The notes under the pieces were generated by a model. The model did not search any database. It was given only the letters and a program-made list of their open reading frames with translations, and was not told the origin of the DNA. Positions 25,401 through 34,520 of a DNA stretch of 64,000 nt are shown one piece after another. The DNA lies in assembly GCA_043783625.1 (NCBI GenBank), contig JAYVZE010000190.1:42193-106192 (forward strand). Direction: 5' to 3'. This DNA is from JAFDVL01 sp043783625 (GTDB lineage Bacteria; Acidobacteriota; Blastocatellia; RBC074). The translations under genes and the position numbers were made by a program. Positions within the stretch are counted from its first letter, which is position 1, and every line of letters starts with the position of its first letter.

Positions 25401-27491
25401 TTATTTCAGCTCCCAGCGTTCGCCGAAAAACCCGGCATTCACAACTTTGCCAACCTTATAAACAGTCGGCGGAGTCGTGATGTCAATAATCGCCCAATCC
25501 GGCAATTTTGATGTTTGTTTGGCGTTAGACAAGATGTCAGCTTCGCGGAAGGTGAAACCGGAATTGAGGACGATGTAGCGATTGGGATTGAGCGGATTTG
25601 GATAAATTAAAATTGGAATGTGCTGCGAAGAAGAATAATTTTGTTTACCAACTTGAATATTATTTGCGTTCCATTTGATCGGTAATTTATCAGCAATTTT
25701 TACAAGAATCTTATTACTCGAAGCATCTCCCCATAAAATTAAATTGCTGTTGGCAATATCTTCCGCCGTGATTTCATCATCATTTTTGACAATCGCTTCA
25801 CCTCGAAATTGCGCTCGCCATTGTTGGATGGCGCGATTTAATGCTGTGTCAACCCACGCGGCGATTGCTTCGCTGGAGGCCTTGCCTGTAGGTCGAACGA
25901 AGATGAAGCGTTCCATGAATGCGTCGTCAATTGGACCTTGTAAGCGATTTCTTTTTTGTGAATTTTGCGCAAACCAAGGAGAAATCAAAACTGAGGACTG
26001 AGTAAGCTTCTCGTTTGTTGGCAACTGAATACGTTCGGGTTCTCCAAGATACGAGCCAGCTATGCCTTGATTAAAGGGCACAATAGACCAATTTGCTTTC
26101 GTCTTTCTAAATTGAGTAATCCACGAGCGATCTGAGTTTACAGTTTCACTCTCAATTTTTTGACCATCAATTATTACAGTTGGCTTTGAAGCTGAATTCA
26201 ATGGACACAACCCCGAAGTCATTTCTAACGTAAACGCCGAAACATTTTTTGTTGACACATTCACAGTCGTTGCATCTTTAATTTCAGCATCAACTATCGC
26301 CTTCTCCCAATGCTGTTCCAACCCATCCACCGTCACCCAAAACATTTTGTTATAGCGCAAGGTATACGTCGTAAATTTCACGTGCATCGGTACGGGGTTA
26401 CGACCTTTTGATACAATAGAATCAATACGTTTGTTGATTTCGGGAATTGAATCGGGATGATATTTATGCTCCGTTTTCGGCCCGATGATATGCGTTAGTT
26501 CGATGCCTTCTTTTTTCATCTCCCGCGCCATCACATCCGCCGCTTGTTTTTGCTTATCAATTTCTCCGCTGTAGGCGACTACCGGAAGATTGAAAAAATT
26601 TCCGGCATAGCCTGCCGCCTCAGTCAACCGCCACAATTTTTGTTCATACCACGGAATATCATTCACCTTTAAATTCAAATATTCCGGTGCTTCGACAAAG
26701 CCCGCGCCCGGAGCCGCCGCTGCCCACAGTCCTGCGTGATGCGCTGCAAAATGCCACGTAGCCGCACCGCCCATCGAAAATCCACGAACAGAAATTCTGT
26801 TCTCATCTATCTGGTAATGTTGGCGAATATTTTCCAGAGCTTCAAAAGTATCCACTTCACCCGCGAATTTATTCGCGTTGCAATACCGTCCGTACGGATG
26901 AAGTACGAACGTATTCGGCGGCGTAAATTGTCCGGCATTTTTTTGACGATCATTCAGAAAATTAATTTCCGTCATGGTCTCACTGCGTCCGCGATACCAG
27001 ATGTCAAGGCGGTACTGAAACGGAAGATTCGGCTGAAATGTCGGAGGTATAACTAAGCCGTACGGCTGCACCGAGCCATCAATTTTCGAGACGTAGCCGC
27101 GCACCACCAAGCCTGTTTGATTCGTCCACGAAGGCTTTCCGGCGCGTAATTCTTTGGCTCTTTCGATTCCCTTCCTGAGCTGCGTCTGCGCTATTGGAAT
27201 TTCCTTGAGGTTTAAAATTTCGTTGTATTTCAACGCATAATGCACGGCATTGAAAAATATTTGGACATCGGGCAACAGCTCCAATAATTTCGGTTTGTCT
27301 TTTAATTCAATTTTTAGCGCATCAATTTCTTTGCCAAGAGCGGCTATGCCGGACTCTAGTTCTGTGCGATCAGCCGCAGGAATTTCAACACCAAGTGGAG
27401 GAATCGGGCGCATGACTTGTGACGGCAATTGTGCGTGTGCAAGAGTCAAAAAGACAAAGAAAAATAATATTGCAGATAACCGTTGTGACAT
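25401..27491 (-). CDS. Secreted prolyl-oligopeptidase-like alpha/beta hydrolase
   Basis: A 696-residue protein with a signal peptide (MSQRLSAILFFFVFLTLAHA). The middle part is an alpha/beta-hydrolase domain with the nucleophile elbow ISVRGFSMGGAATWHFA near residue 240, followed by WAAAAPGAGF and LPVVAYSGEIDKQ. The histidine is likely in IIGPKTEHKYHPDS. The last 300 residues are beta-rich and end in NPNRYIVLNSGFTF, similar to domains attached to exported peptidase-like hydrolases. It may degrade peptides or esters in the periplasm. The stop abuts a 150-bp repeat element. Confidence 0.8.
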   Translation of the reverse strand: MSQRLSAILFFFVFLTLAHAQLPSQVMRPIPPLGVEIPAADRTELESGIAALGKEIDALKIELKDKPKLLELLPDVQIFFNAVHYALKYNEILNLKEIPIAQTQLRKGIERAKELRAGKPSWTNQTGLVVRGYVSKIDGSVQPYGLVIPPTFQPNLPFQYRLDIWYRGRSETMTEINFLNDRQKNAGQFTPPNTFVLHPYGRYCNANKFAGEVDTFEALENIRQHYQIDENRISVRGFSMGGAATWHFAAHHAGLWAAAAPGAGFVEAPEYLNLKVNDIPWYEQKLWRLTEAAGYAGNFFNLPVVAYSGEIDKQKQAADVMAREMKKEGIELTHIIGPKTEHKYHPDSIPEINKRIDSIVSKGRNPVPMHVKFTTYTLRYNKMFWVTVDGLEQHWEKAIVDAEIKDATTVNVSTKNVSAFTLEMTSGLCPLNSASKPTVIIDGQKIESETVNSDRSWITQFRKTKANWSIVPFNQGIAGSYLGEPERIQLPTNEKLTQSSVLISPWFAQNSQKRNRLQGPIDDAFMERFIFVRPTGKASSEAIAAWVDTALNRAIQQWRAQFRGEAIVKNDDEITAEDIANSNLILWGDASSNKILVKIADKLPIKWNANNIQVGKQNYSSSQHIPILIYPNPLNPNRYIVLNSGFTFREADILSNAKQTSKLPDWAIIDITTPPTVYKVGKVVNAGFFGERWELK

Positions 27492-27528
27492 TTTTTCTCC
27501 TAAAAATTGGAACTGAGACCAAGCGTTC

Positions 27529-27625
27529 AGAGTACAAGCTTCAGCTTGGTTTTACTGCATGGAGTACAAGCTTTAGCTTGGTTTTACAGTGATGAAAAGT
27601 AAAACCAAGCTGAAGCTTGTACTCC
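27529..27625. repeat. Triple GGAGTACAAGCTTCAGCTTGG palindrome array
   Basis: Two direct copies of GAGTACAAGCTTCAGCTTGG (from about 27530 and 27562) and one inverted copy ending GCTTGTACTCC (27625) make this element. Each unit is a palindrome CAAGCT-TC-AGCTTG with a GGAG or AGAG foot. It begins 37 bases beyond one gene's start and ends 16 bases from the stop of the YCF48-like gene. Confidence 0.85.
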
Positions 27626-27641
27626 GAACGAGCTATTTCTT

Positions 27642-28646
27642 TTATTTTATCAATCTCGAAATCAGCCCTTTCGGCCCCGCTGCCCACACCGCTCCTGTTT
27701 TAGCGACACTGACAACGTTATAATTTTCACTGTTTAGTTGCTGCCAGCTCTTCCCACCATCAATGGAAAGATTCGAGCCGGAAGTCCCAACTGCAATAAT
27801 CGAGTTTTTCGCGTATAAAACTCCTGACCGAAACGGCAGTTGATTTTCAATCGGAATCCACGTCTTTCCGCCATCAGAAGTGACAGCAACAGTCTTTCCG
27901 GGTTGCTTCGGTTCGCGGTAGTCGCCGCCGACGATGATGCCATTTTTATTGTCTTTGAAGTCAATCGAGAAAATTCCGGCGGAATCAATTCCCGTTAAAA
28001 TTGGAGCTTCAGTCACATCCCAATTCTTTCCGCGATCTGATGAATGAAGCACGCGGGCTTTGCCAGTCACCATCCATACATCACTTTTCCTTTTAGTAAT
28101 AATGCAGGTTCCACTCGCCGCAAATCCGCCTTCGTTTGGTTTGGCGGCTGGAATTTTTTCAGGTTTGAGTTCGTTCCATGAAGCTCCACCGTTGTCAGTA
28201 GAAATCAGCACAAATTTGCCGTCTACTGAATCGCTCATCGCAATCCCATGCTGCTCATCCCAAAAAGCAAACGCATCAAAAAAGGCTTTTGGATTTTTGT
28301 TTTGGAATTGCAGCTTCCAGTTTTTTCCGCCATCTGTAGTTTTATAAATCCGCGAATTTTCGCCATCACCGATGCTGAGAATATAGGCGACATTTGCGCT
28401 GAACGCTTCGATGTCGCGGAAGTCTAACTTAACAGCATCGGGCACTTCGAGAGCTTCCCAGTTTTTCCCGCCATCAATCGTGCGACCGACCATTCCTTTC
28501 GTTCCGCTGACCCAGCAAATCTTGTCGTTGACGGCGGAAAGCCCGCGAAAAGCCGCATCGGTATTAATTGTCTGTTTTGTCCATTGCGCCTGTGCGGTAG
28601 AAACGACAGCACTAAAAATAAGGATGATAATTGCAAGTTGCTTCAT
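27642..28646 (-). CDS. Exported YCF48/BNR-type beta-propeller protein
   Basis: Translation probably starts at ATG 28646, which opens a good signal peptide (MKQLAIIILIFSAVVSTAQA), giving 334 residues; the ORF extends 60 bases upstream without one. The mature part repeats the motif DGGKNW/DGGKTW/DRGKNW at intervals (for example RTIDGGKNWEAL, KTTDGGKNWKLQ, SSDRGKNWDV, TSDGGKTWIPI). This is the pattern of photosystem II assembly factor YCF48-like and sialidase-like BNR propellers. In non-phototrophs such proteins are secreted and of unknown role. No enzymatic residues are evident. Confidence 0.85.
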   Translation of the reverse strand: MKQLAIIILIFSAVVSTAQAQWTKQTINTDAAFRGLSAVNDKICWVSGTKGMVGRTIDGGKNWEALEVPDAVKLDFRDIEAFSANVAYILSIGDGENSRIYKTTDGGKNWKLQFQNKNPKAFFDAFAFWDEQHGIAMSDSVDGKFVLISTDNGGASWNELKPEKIPAAKPNEGGFAASGTCIITKRKSDVWMVTGKARVLHSSDRGKNWDVTEAPILTGIDSAGIFSIDFKDNKNGIIVGGDYREPKQPGKTVAVTSDGGKTWIPIENQLPFRSGVLYAKNSIIAVGTSGSNLSIDGGKSWQQLNSENYNVVSVAKTGAVWAAGPKGLISRLIK

Positions 28647-28753
28647 ATTTTTCAGATAAGTTGAATTCAACGATTTTGATTTTTTGCGTTCTTTGACTAC
28701 TATCACGTCTGGATTTCAATTCGTCAACCGTATCACTTCCGGGAAGATTTTCA

Positions 28754-29938
28754 ATGACTAAAGCTTTAGCAGGAATTCGGGTTCTGGATTTTGGACGCTA
28801 CATCGCGGGCCCGTATTGCGCGATGCTGCTGGCCGATATGGGAGCCGAAGTCATCCGCATTGAACGCCGCGAAGGTGGCGAAGATCGCACCATCATTCCA
28901 ATTTCCAACAACGGCGATGGAGCTTTATTTGTAGGCTTAAATCGCAACAAAAAAGGCATCACACTTGACCCGGCGCATCCGCTCAGCAGTGAAATCAAAC
29001 ACCGCCTCATCGCTACTTCCGATGTCATCATTGCTAACCTTCCGCTCAATGTACTCAAAAAACTGAACCTGCATTACGAAGCCCTCAAGGACATCAAACC
29101 GGACATTATTTTGACGATGATTTCGGCGTTCGGTTCAACCGGTCCGTACGCGAATCGCGTCGGATTTGATTCTGTTGTGCAGGCAATGTCAGGCGCGATG
29201 AGCCTGACCGGATTCCCTGATGTTCCCGTCCGCAGTGCCGCTCCGTTTGAAGATTACGGAACAGCCTTGCACGCGGCATTCGGGACGATGATTGCGCTCT
29301 ATGAACGCGAACGAACGGGACAAGGGCAACTCGTCGAAGGTTCCTTACTCGCGACCGGAATGATGATGATGCAGGGTTTAATTTCCGAACGATCCGTGAC
29401 CGGAATTGTTCGTGAACAGCAGGGCAACGCGGCGTATCATGCGGCTCCGGCTGATTGTTATCAAACGAAAGACGGATGGATTATGGTTCCCACCGTCGGC
29501 GCGGCGATGTTCAATGCCTGGGCAAAATTGGTCGGGCGCGAAGACTTCATTGAAGACCCGCGATTCAATGATGATTTAGCACGCGGGGATAATTATCAAT
29601 TCATCACTGAAGCAATGAATGCGTGGTGCTGCCAATTCACAAATGCCGAAGCGATTGCGTTGCTGGAAAAAGCTCGCATCCCGTGCGGCGCGGTAAATAG
29701 CCTGGAACAAGCCCTGAACGATCCACAGGTAGCACATCGGAATCTCATTAAATTTATGGATTATCCGGGCAGTCCGAATCCTGTCCCCATTCCTGAAACT
29801 CCGGTGCGCTTATCTGCTACTCCGGGAGAAGTCAGGCATCGTGCGCCGTTGCTGGGAGAGCATACCGATGAGGTCTTGCTCAAGCTTGGCTTTGAAGAAA
29901 AAGAGATTGAAGAATTTAGAAACTTAAAAGTAATCTAG
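28754..29938 (+). CDS. CaiB/BaiF family class III CoA-transferase
   Basis: A 394-residue protein matching type III CoA-transferases. It starts ALAGIRVLDFGRYIAGPYCA, followed by MLLADMGAEVIRIERREGGED and SAFGSTGPYANRVGFDSVVQ. The catalytic aspartate is expected in RSAAPFEDYGTALHAAFG. The C-terminal half contains DGWIMVPTVG and IPCGAVNSLEQALNDPQV. The family moves CoA between organic acids such as formyl, oxalyl, carnitine or aromatic acids; the pair here is unknown. The MDR oxidoreductase downstream on the same strand may be a partner but is separated by a palindrome. Confidence 0.92.
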   Translation: MTKALAGIRVLDFGRYIAGPYCAMLLADMGAEVIRIERREGGEDRTIIPISNNGDGALFVGLNRNKKGITLDPAHPLSSEIKHRLIATSDVIIANLPLNVLKKLNLHYEALKDIKPDIILTMISAFGSTGPYANRVGFDSVVQAMSGAMSLTGFPDVPVRSAAPFEDYGTALHAAFGTMIALYERERTGQGQLVEGSLLATGMMMMQGLISERSVTGIVREQQGNAAYHAAPADCYQTKDGWIMVPTVGAAMFNAWAKLVGREDFIEDPRFNDDLARGDNYQFITEAMNAWCCQFTNAEAIALLEKARIPCGAVNSLEQALNDPQVAHRNLIKFMDYPGSPNPVPIPETPVRLSATPGEVRHRAPLLGEHTDEVLLKLGFEEKEIEEFRNLKVI

Positions 29939-29948
29939 CACCGCTGCC

Positions 29949-30029
29949 GTCCAACAAACTTCAGTTTGTTGACACTTTCGGCAACTGTGTACCTATTGCG
30001 AAACCTCAACAAACTAAAGTTTGTTGGAC
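29949..30029. repeat. CAACAAACTTCAGTTTGTTG palindrome pair
   Basis: Left and right arms, at about 29949-29972 and 30006-30029, are inverted copies. Each contains the palindrome CAACAAACT-TC-AGTTTGTTG or its TA variant. It starts 11 bases after the CoA-transferase stop and ends 17 bases before the next start codon. Confidence 0.85.
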
Positions 30030-30045
30030 ATTTTTTGAGAAAAAT

Positions 30046-31050
30046 ATGAACAAACAAATCACTCTCGCCGCCAGACCCGTTGGCTTTCCTAAAGAATCAG
30101 ATTTTTCCATCGTCGAAACGCCGATCCCGTCGCCGAAAGAGGGAGAATTCCTCGTCAAAAACCATTTTCTTTCCGTAGACCCGTACATGCGCGGACGGAT
30201 GAATGATGCGAAATCCTACGCGCACCCCGTCAACATTGGCGAAGTCATGGTCGGCGGCGCAGTCGGAGAAATCATCGAATCCAATCACCCAAATTTCCAT
30301 GCTGGAGATTTCGTTTCTGGAAATTTCGGCTGGCAATCACACGCGATTTCTAACGGTGGCGGAGTCAATAAAATTGATGCCAGCCTCGCTCCGGTTTCTA
30401 CCGCTGTCGGAGTCCTCGGAATGCCCGGCATGACGGCGTATTTCGGACTTCTCGCCATCTGCAATCCGCAACCCGGCGAAACCGTAGTCGTCTCCGGTGC
30501 GGCTGGCGCAGTCGGTTCCCTCGTCGGACAAATCGCCAAAATCAAAGGCTGCCGTGTCGTTGGCGTTGCCGGAACAGATGAAAAAGTTGATTGGCTCGTC
30601 AATGAATTAGGCTTCGATGCGGCGTTCAATTACAAGACGACGACGGATTATGTCGCCAAAATGCGCGAGCTTTGCCCAAACGGAATTGATGCGTATTTCG
30701 ATAATGTTGGCGGCGCAATCACGGACGCTGTGCTGCTGAATCTCAACACCAAAGCCAGAGTTTCCATCTGCGGTCAAATCTCACAGTACAATTTAGAAAA
30801 ACCTGAAACGGGACCGCGCTTGTTAGGAATGCTGCTCATGAAACAGGCGAGAGCTGAAGGATTTTTAGTCTTTCAATTTGCAGATCGCTACGCCGAAGGA
30901 ATGCAGCAAATGGCAGAATGGATCAAGGCGGGTAAAATCAAATACCGCGAAGAATTCGCCGAAGGAATCGAGAATACGCCACGCGCTTTTATTGAAATGC
31001 TGAACGGGAAAAATACGGGTAAGCAGTTGGTGAAGATTGCGGATGCATAA
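30046..31050 (+). CDS. NADP-dependent MDR-family oxidoreductase (CurA/YfmJ/LTB4DH-like)
   Basis: A 334-residue medium-chain reductase. The start ARPVGFPKESDFSIVETPIP and FLSVDPYMRGRMND are typical of the leukotriene B4 12-hydroxydehydrogenase/curcumin reductase group. The nucleotide-binding site is VVSGAAGAVGSLVGQIAKIK. IDAYFDNVGGAITDAVL and RVSICGQISQYN are further signatures. No structural zinc cysteines are seen, as expected for this branch. It would reduce the carbon-carbon double bond of enones using NADPH in the cytoplasm. Confidence 0.92.
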   Translation: MNKQITLAARPVGFPKESDFSIVETPIPSPKEGEFLVKNHFLSVDPYMRGRMNDAKSYAHPVNIGEVMVGGAVGEIIESNHPNFHAGDFVSGNFGWQSHAISNGGGVNKIDASLAPVSTAVGVLGMPGMTAYFGLLAICNPQPGETVVVSGAAGAVGSLVGQIAKIKGCRVVGVAGTDEKVDWLVNELGFDAAFNYKTTTDYVAKMRELCPNGIDAYFDNVGGAITDAVLLNLNTKARVSICGQISQYNLEKPETGPRLLGMLLMKQARAEGFLVFQFADRYAEGMQQMAEWIKAGKIKYREEFAEGIENTPRAFIEMLNGKNTGKQLVKIADA

Positions 31051-31058
31051 TCATTTCG

Positions 31059-31105
31059 TACTGCGGGTGGCTCGCCCGCAAGCCACGGGCGAGCCGCCCG
31101 TGGCT
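31059..31105. repeat. GCGGGTGGCTCGCCCGC-type palindrome pair
   Basis: The sequence from 31061 holds GCGGGTGGCTCGCCCGC, then its inverted partner GGGCGAGCCGCCCG. It lies between two convergent stops, 9 bases from the first and 6 bases from the second. The same family is found at 37496-37552. Confidence 0.85.
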
Positions 31106-31110
31106 AGGTG

Positions 31111-31767
31111 TTAGTAAATATCTTTTTCGTTAATCGATAATTCAGACAGCTCCAACAAATACAAACAAGCCTCGTAGAACTTCCCTTTTGTCGGTGACGC
31201 TTTGCGCACAATGTGGTAGCGATTTTCTCTCTTCCCTTCCAGTTGCCACCAAGCACCATCTATAATTGCCAACTCATGAGCAGTATAATCCATTGTCCAA
31301 AAGCATTCACTTTCCAGTAAAGATTTGAATTTCATCCATTGCCATACTGATAATTTTTTTGTCCAGCTTGCATTTAATTTTCCCGGATCATAACCGCCCT
31401 TACCATCGCTTTGCTTGATAATTAAAGTGAATTCGGCTAAGGATTTTTGCATTCTCAAGCTGATCGGGTTATCAAAACTGCGCAACCAAAGAAAACGATA
31501 TACTTCGTCCTCATGTTCAGAAATTTTTATGATCGTAGGCTCTTGTAACACTTCAAGGAATTTTGAAAGTCCTTGATCCAGTGAATCAATTTCGCTATAC
31601 CCCTTCATTGATGAAACAGGAAAGTTTTTTGAAGCTGTTATCGGAAAGCTGCCAATTTGCTGAGAATTACCCGGAAAACAATCAGACTCCGTCTTACGAG
31701 ACTGACATGAATTGCTCATTACGATAGCAATCAATAGCAGGATGCAAATATTTCGTCGAAGTCTCAT
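31111..31767 (-). CDS. Hypothetical exported protein
   Basis: I do not recognise this 218-residue protein. The start at ATG 31767 gives a hydrophobic signal, MRLRRNICILLLIAIVMSNS, followed by CQSRK. The cysteine could be a lipobox site (VMSNS-C), though the -3 residue is not ideal. The mature part is soluble and mixed, with QEPTIIKISEHEDEVYRFLW and CFWTMDYTAHELAIIDGAWW as its most distinctive stretches. The latter recurs in some poorly studied families of bacterial small exported proteins. It is a single gene upstream of nothing obvious. Confidence 0.6.
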   Translation of the reverse strand: MRLRRNICILLLIAIVMSNSCQSRKTESDCFPGNSQQIGSFPITASKNFPVSSMKGYSEIDSLDQGLSKFLEVLQEPTIIKISEHEDEVYRFLWLRSFDNPISLRMQKSLAEFTLIIKQSDGKGGYDPGKLNASWTKKLSVWQWMKFKSLLESECFWTMDYTAHELAIIDGAWWQLEGKRENRYHIVRKASPTKGKFYEACLYLLELSELSINEKDIY

Positions 31768-31853
31768 GGCAAGAATATCCGTCAACGACAGTTGGATGGC
31801 TCCTTGCTTCGCTGCAAGATTTGCCCCATCTCGGAGTGATAGTTAGGTAGAGG

Positions 31854-32609
31854 CTATTCAATATCCGGGTCTTTTCCCATGCTTTGAAGCATTGCTTTTA
31901 AGCGCACAATCTCCTGCCGTTCCTGCACTAACAATCCTTCCGCTCGTTCGGCGCGTTCGCGCTCCTGGAGTGCGTGTTGGCGTTCCTGTTCGGCGCGTTC
32001 GCGTCCGGTGAGAATCAATTCGTCATTCTCATCTACCCAGCGCAGCCACTCGGTTTGCTTTCCTTCGTACTTTCCTTCCCACAAAGTCAGTCCTAATTTA
32101 AGTGCTGGAAATTGTCCACTGCTTTGTTTTTCGTACTCAAAATCATGTAAACGATAAATCGTCAGTGTTTCAGACATGATCTGACAAAGCGGATCGTAGA
32201 TGACATAGTAACGAACCCCCATTCGCGCATATTTCTTACGTTTTTCACCATCTTCGTCACCAACAGTGTTCGAGACAATTTCAATGGCTAAATCGGGTGG
32301 CTTACCAAATTCCCACAGAAAATAAGAACGATGTTCTTTTTCCCACCAATCTTCCGGGACTTCGACATCAAGGCTGAGGAACATGTCCGGGACAACCGCC
32401 GGACGGCGTGCCAAATAAAATACGCCCACATTGGCAGCCGCTAAAAATGTTCGCTCAGCACCGGGACCAGACCAGGAGCTATACAACGGCTCGGTTAATA
32501 ACCGTTGCTGTTTCTCAGAAGGCAAATTATCCACAGGTTCATCATCCTCCGTAATCATCACATGCACATCGGGTATTACCTCTGCCAAATCTGCTAATGC
32601 TTGTGCCAT
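31854..32609 (-). CDS. Uma2 family endonuclease-like protein with coiled-coil tail
   Basis: The start at ATG 32609 is preferred over the longer frame from 32675, because AGGAAATTT lies just upstream; this gives 251 residues. Uma2 proteins have the PD-(D/E)XK nuclease fold. Here VVPDMFLSLDVEV and PPDLAIEIVSNT carry the D...E-x-V pattern and KRKKYARMGVRYYVIYDP the later conserved part. The last 50 residues (TGRERAEQERQHALQERERAER) are a coiled coil, often seen in this family. The biological role is unsettled; these genes are highly expanded in Cyanobacteria, Acidobacteriota and Planctomycetota. Confidence 0.85.
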   Translation of the reverse strand: MAQALADLAEVIPDVHVMITEDDEPVDNLPSEKQQRLLTEPLYSSWSGPGAERTFLAAANVGVFYLARRPAVVPDMFLSLDVEVPEDWWEKEHRSYFLWEFGKPPDLAIEIVSNTVGDEDGEKRKKYARMGVRYYVIYDPLCQIMSETLTIYRLHDFEYEKQSSGQFPALKLGLTLWEGKYEGKQTEWLRWVDENDELILTGRERAEQERQHALQERERAERAEGLLVQERQEIVRLKAMLQSMGKDPDIE

Positions 32610-32714
32610 AAATTTCCTCACTTTCTGACAACTATCCTGACTGATTATTTCACCATGCGCAAATATTGCAAACAATACAGGGCTGATTCTAGCCTGGAAA
32701 AGTTGGCGAAATCA

Positions 32715-33002
32715 TCAATAGTGATAACGCGCTTGCAAAAAATCTATCCGGTCAGCCCTGACAAGATACACTAACCGATGTTCCTGCGTAAGTCGCCGCG
32801 ACCACGTATTTGGAGCCAGATACTTCAACGGTTCTGGCTTTCCAATCCCATCGAATGGATCGCGGAGAATTGCTTCCACCAAATCCAAAGCACGAAGCGC
32901 AATTTTGCGTTCTGTTTCGATCCAGTGCCGTAAATCTTCAATAAATTCGGGATGAAAAACAGTTTCTCGAACAATTTTTGTTTTGGGTTTAGACGGTTTC
33001 AT
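32715..33002 (-). CDS. yoeB: Txe/YoeB family mRNA interferase toxin
   Basis: A 95-residue RelE-superfamily toxin. The YoeB hallmarks are RDPFDGIGKPEPLKYL, WSRRLTQEHRLVYLV and the terminal ARYHY. Family members cut mRNA in the ribosomal A site. Conserved positions for catalysis are the glutamate and arginine in this middle block and the terminal histidine-tyrosine. The start overlaps the upstream antitoxin gene by 14 bases, the normal antitoxin-first order. The N-terminal KPSKPKTKIVRETVFHPEF is a short extension compared with E. coli YoeB (84 residues). Confidence 0.92.
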   Translation of the reverse strand: MKPSKPKTKIVRETVFHPEFIEDLRHWIETERKIALRALDLVEAILRDPFDGIGKPEPLKYLAPNTWSRRLTQEHRLVYLVRADRIDFLQARYHY

Positions 33003-33351
33003 CCAGCCCTAATTCTTTACGGAGTTTTTCAAGTGGCTTTGGCTTGGCAGTTTTTGCCTGGGCGCGGTGCAATGCTTTGAGCAACCGTTCCGCGTTTTTT
33101 GGCGAGCGTAATAAATGCGCAGTTTCCAATAAACTGGAAAGCTCCGAAGCTGTCAAAGTTTCGCGGATTTCATCACGAGATTCTCCTTCCTCCAACTCTA
33201 ATTCTTCAATCTGCATCGCTACAAATTTATTGATAAAATCATCCAATTGTTCAGGATGGTCTCGCATTAATGGCGCAATTGAAATGTCAACTCCGGTAAT
33301 ATTTTTTTGACGAAGCTCTTTGAATTTTTCGATCATTTCATCGCTGGTCAT
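32989..33351 (-). CDS. YefM-like antitoxin with a non-canonical N-terminal domain
   Basis: A 120-residue protein directly upstream of and overlapping the YoeB-type toxin gene. Residues about 71-93 (SSLLETAHLLRSPKNAERLL) match the toxin-binding part of YefM, whose E. coli version reads LEETAYLLRSPANARRL. The first 70 residues do not resemble the Phd/YefM DNA-binding fold. They contain acidic and helical stretches such as DHPEQLDDFINKF and IEELELEEGESRDE. A basic tail follows (AQAKTAKPKPLEKLRKELG). It would still neutralise the toxin, but how it binds its operator is open. Confidence 0.82.
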   Translation of the reverse strand: MTSDEMIEKFKELRQKNITGVDISIAPLMRDHPEQLDDFINKFVAMQIEELELEEGESRDEIRETLTASELSSLLETAHLLRSPKNAERLLKALHRAQAKTAKPKPLEKLRKELGLDETV

Positions 33352-33353
33352 GG

Positions 33354-34403
33354 CTACTCCAATCCTAATAATTTCTTGTTCCGCCCGGCATCCGATTCGC
33401 CTCCAACAAAATCATCAAACGCCTGCTCTGTCGCTTCGATCAGATGGGAGGCGATAAATGGTGCGCCTTCGCGTGCGCCTTGTTCCGGGCTTTTCACCGC
33501 GCATTCCCATTCCATCACTGCCCAACTGCGATAGCCTGCTTCGGTCAGCAAAGTGAAGACGCGCTTGAAATCTACTTGCCCGTCGCCGAGCGAACGAAAA
33601 CGTCCCGCCCGATCCGCCCACGAAGCGTAGCCGCTGTAAACGCCTTGCCGTCCCGTCGGATTAAACTCCGCATCTTTGACGTGGAAGGCTTTGATGCGGT
33701 CGCCGTAGAGTTCAATGAATTGTAAATAATCCAATTGCTGCAAAACGAAATGGCTGGGGTCGTAATTAAGGCAGGCAGCGGGGTGATTTTTCGTGTAATC
33801 CAGAAACATTTCAAACGTTGCACCATCAAACAAATCCGATCCCGGATGGAGTTCATAACAAAAGCTCAAGCCACTGTCTCGCGCCGCATCCAGCGCAGGC
33901 AGCCAGCGTTTTGCCATCTCCGTAAAAGCTTCTTCGATAATGCCTGCCGGACGCTGCGGCCACGGATAAAATAAATGCCACGCGAAGCCGCCCGATAAAG
34001 TCGGAATCGCTGTCGTGCCTAATTTTACGGAGGCTTTGACGGATTTAATGAGCTGCGACGTACACCATTCGACCCGTTCATTGTCGCTCAAATTCGCCGG
34101 ATAAAAGCCCGAAAATAATTCCTTGTACGCTGGATGCATCGCCAGCGTTTGCCCTTGCAAGGCAGAATTTATTTCGGTGACAACGAGTCCGTGCTTATCG
34201 AGCAAAGCGCGAATGTCATCGCAGTAACTTTGTGATTCGGCAGCCAGATCGAGATCGAAAACGCGCTTGTCCCACGAAGGAAGTTGCAAGCCTTTAAATC
34301 CGAGGCTCGCCGCCCACGCCGCGATATTTTCAAGTGAATTATATGGCGCTTCATCGCGCAGAAATTGTGCTAAAAAAATTGCCGGGCCTTTGATTGAGTT
34401 CAT
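33354..34403 (-). CDS. Sugar phosphate isomerase/epimerase, TIM barrel
   Basis: A 349-residue cytoplasmic protein of the xylose isomerase-like family. Seen are AAWAASLGFKGLQLPSWD, LDKHGLVVTEINSALQG, GLSFCYELHPGSDLFDG, ACLNYDPSHFVLQQLDY, RIKAFHVKDAEFNPTG and the final WAVMEWECAV. The E, D, H and E residues in these blocks form the usual divalent-metal site. Members interconvert ketoses or act on inosose-like substrates. Its stop is 2 bases before the antitoxin start, so the three genes form a run, but a functional link to the toxin pair is doubtful. Confidence 0.88.
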   Translation of the reverse strand: MNSIKGPAIFLAQFLRDEAPYNSLENIAAWAASLGFKGLQLPSWDKRVFDLDLAAESQSYCDDIRALLDKHGLVVTEINSALQGQTLAMHPAYKELFSGFYPANLSDNERVEWCTSQLIKSVKASVKLGTTAIPTLSGGFAWHLFYPWPQRPAGIIEEAFTEMAKRWLPALDAARDSGLSFCYELHPGSDLFDGATFEMFLDYTKNHPAACLNYDPSHFVLQQLDYLQFIELYGDRIKAFHVKDAEFNPTGRQGVYSGYASWADRAGRFRSLGDGQVDFKRVFTLLTEAGYRSWAVMEWECAVKSPEQGAREGAPFIASHLIEATEQAFDDFVGGESDAGRNKKLLGLE

Positions 34404-34460
34404 AGTTTTTTCTCCGTGAACATGATTTATCGTTGATTGAATTTATTTGCAAGCTCACAT

Positions 34461-34493
34461 AAAAAAGCCGCCGAGAATTAACTTCTCAGCGGC
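34461..34493 (-). terminator. Rho-independent terminator of the gene at 34521-35549
   Basis: The arms GCCGCCGAGAA (34467-34477) and TTCTCAGCGGC (34483-34493) pair with one G-T mismatch around a 5-base loop. Six A residues at 34461-34466 become the U-tract on the minus strand. It ends the transcript 28 bases after the stop codon. Confidence 0.88.
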
Positions 34494-34520
34494 CCTTGAT
34501 CCCATGCAAAGCTGATATTT

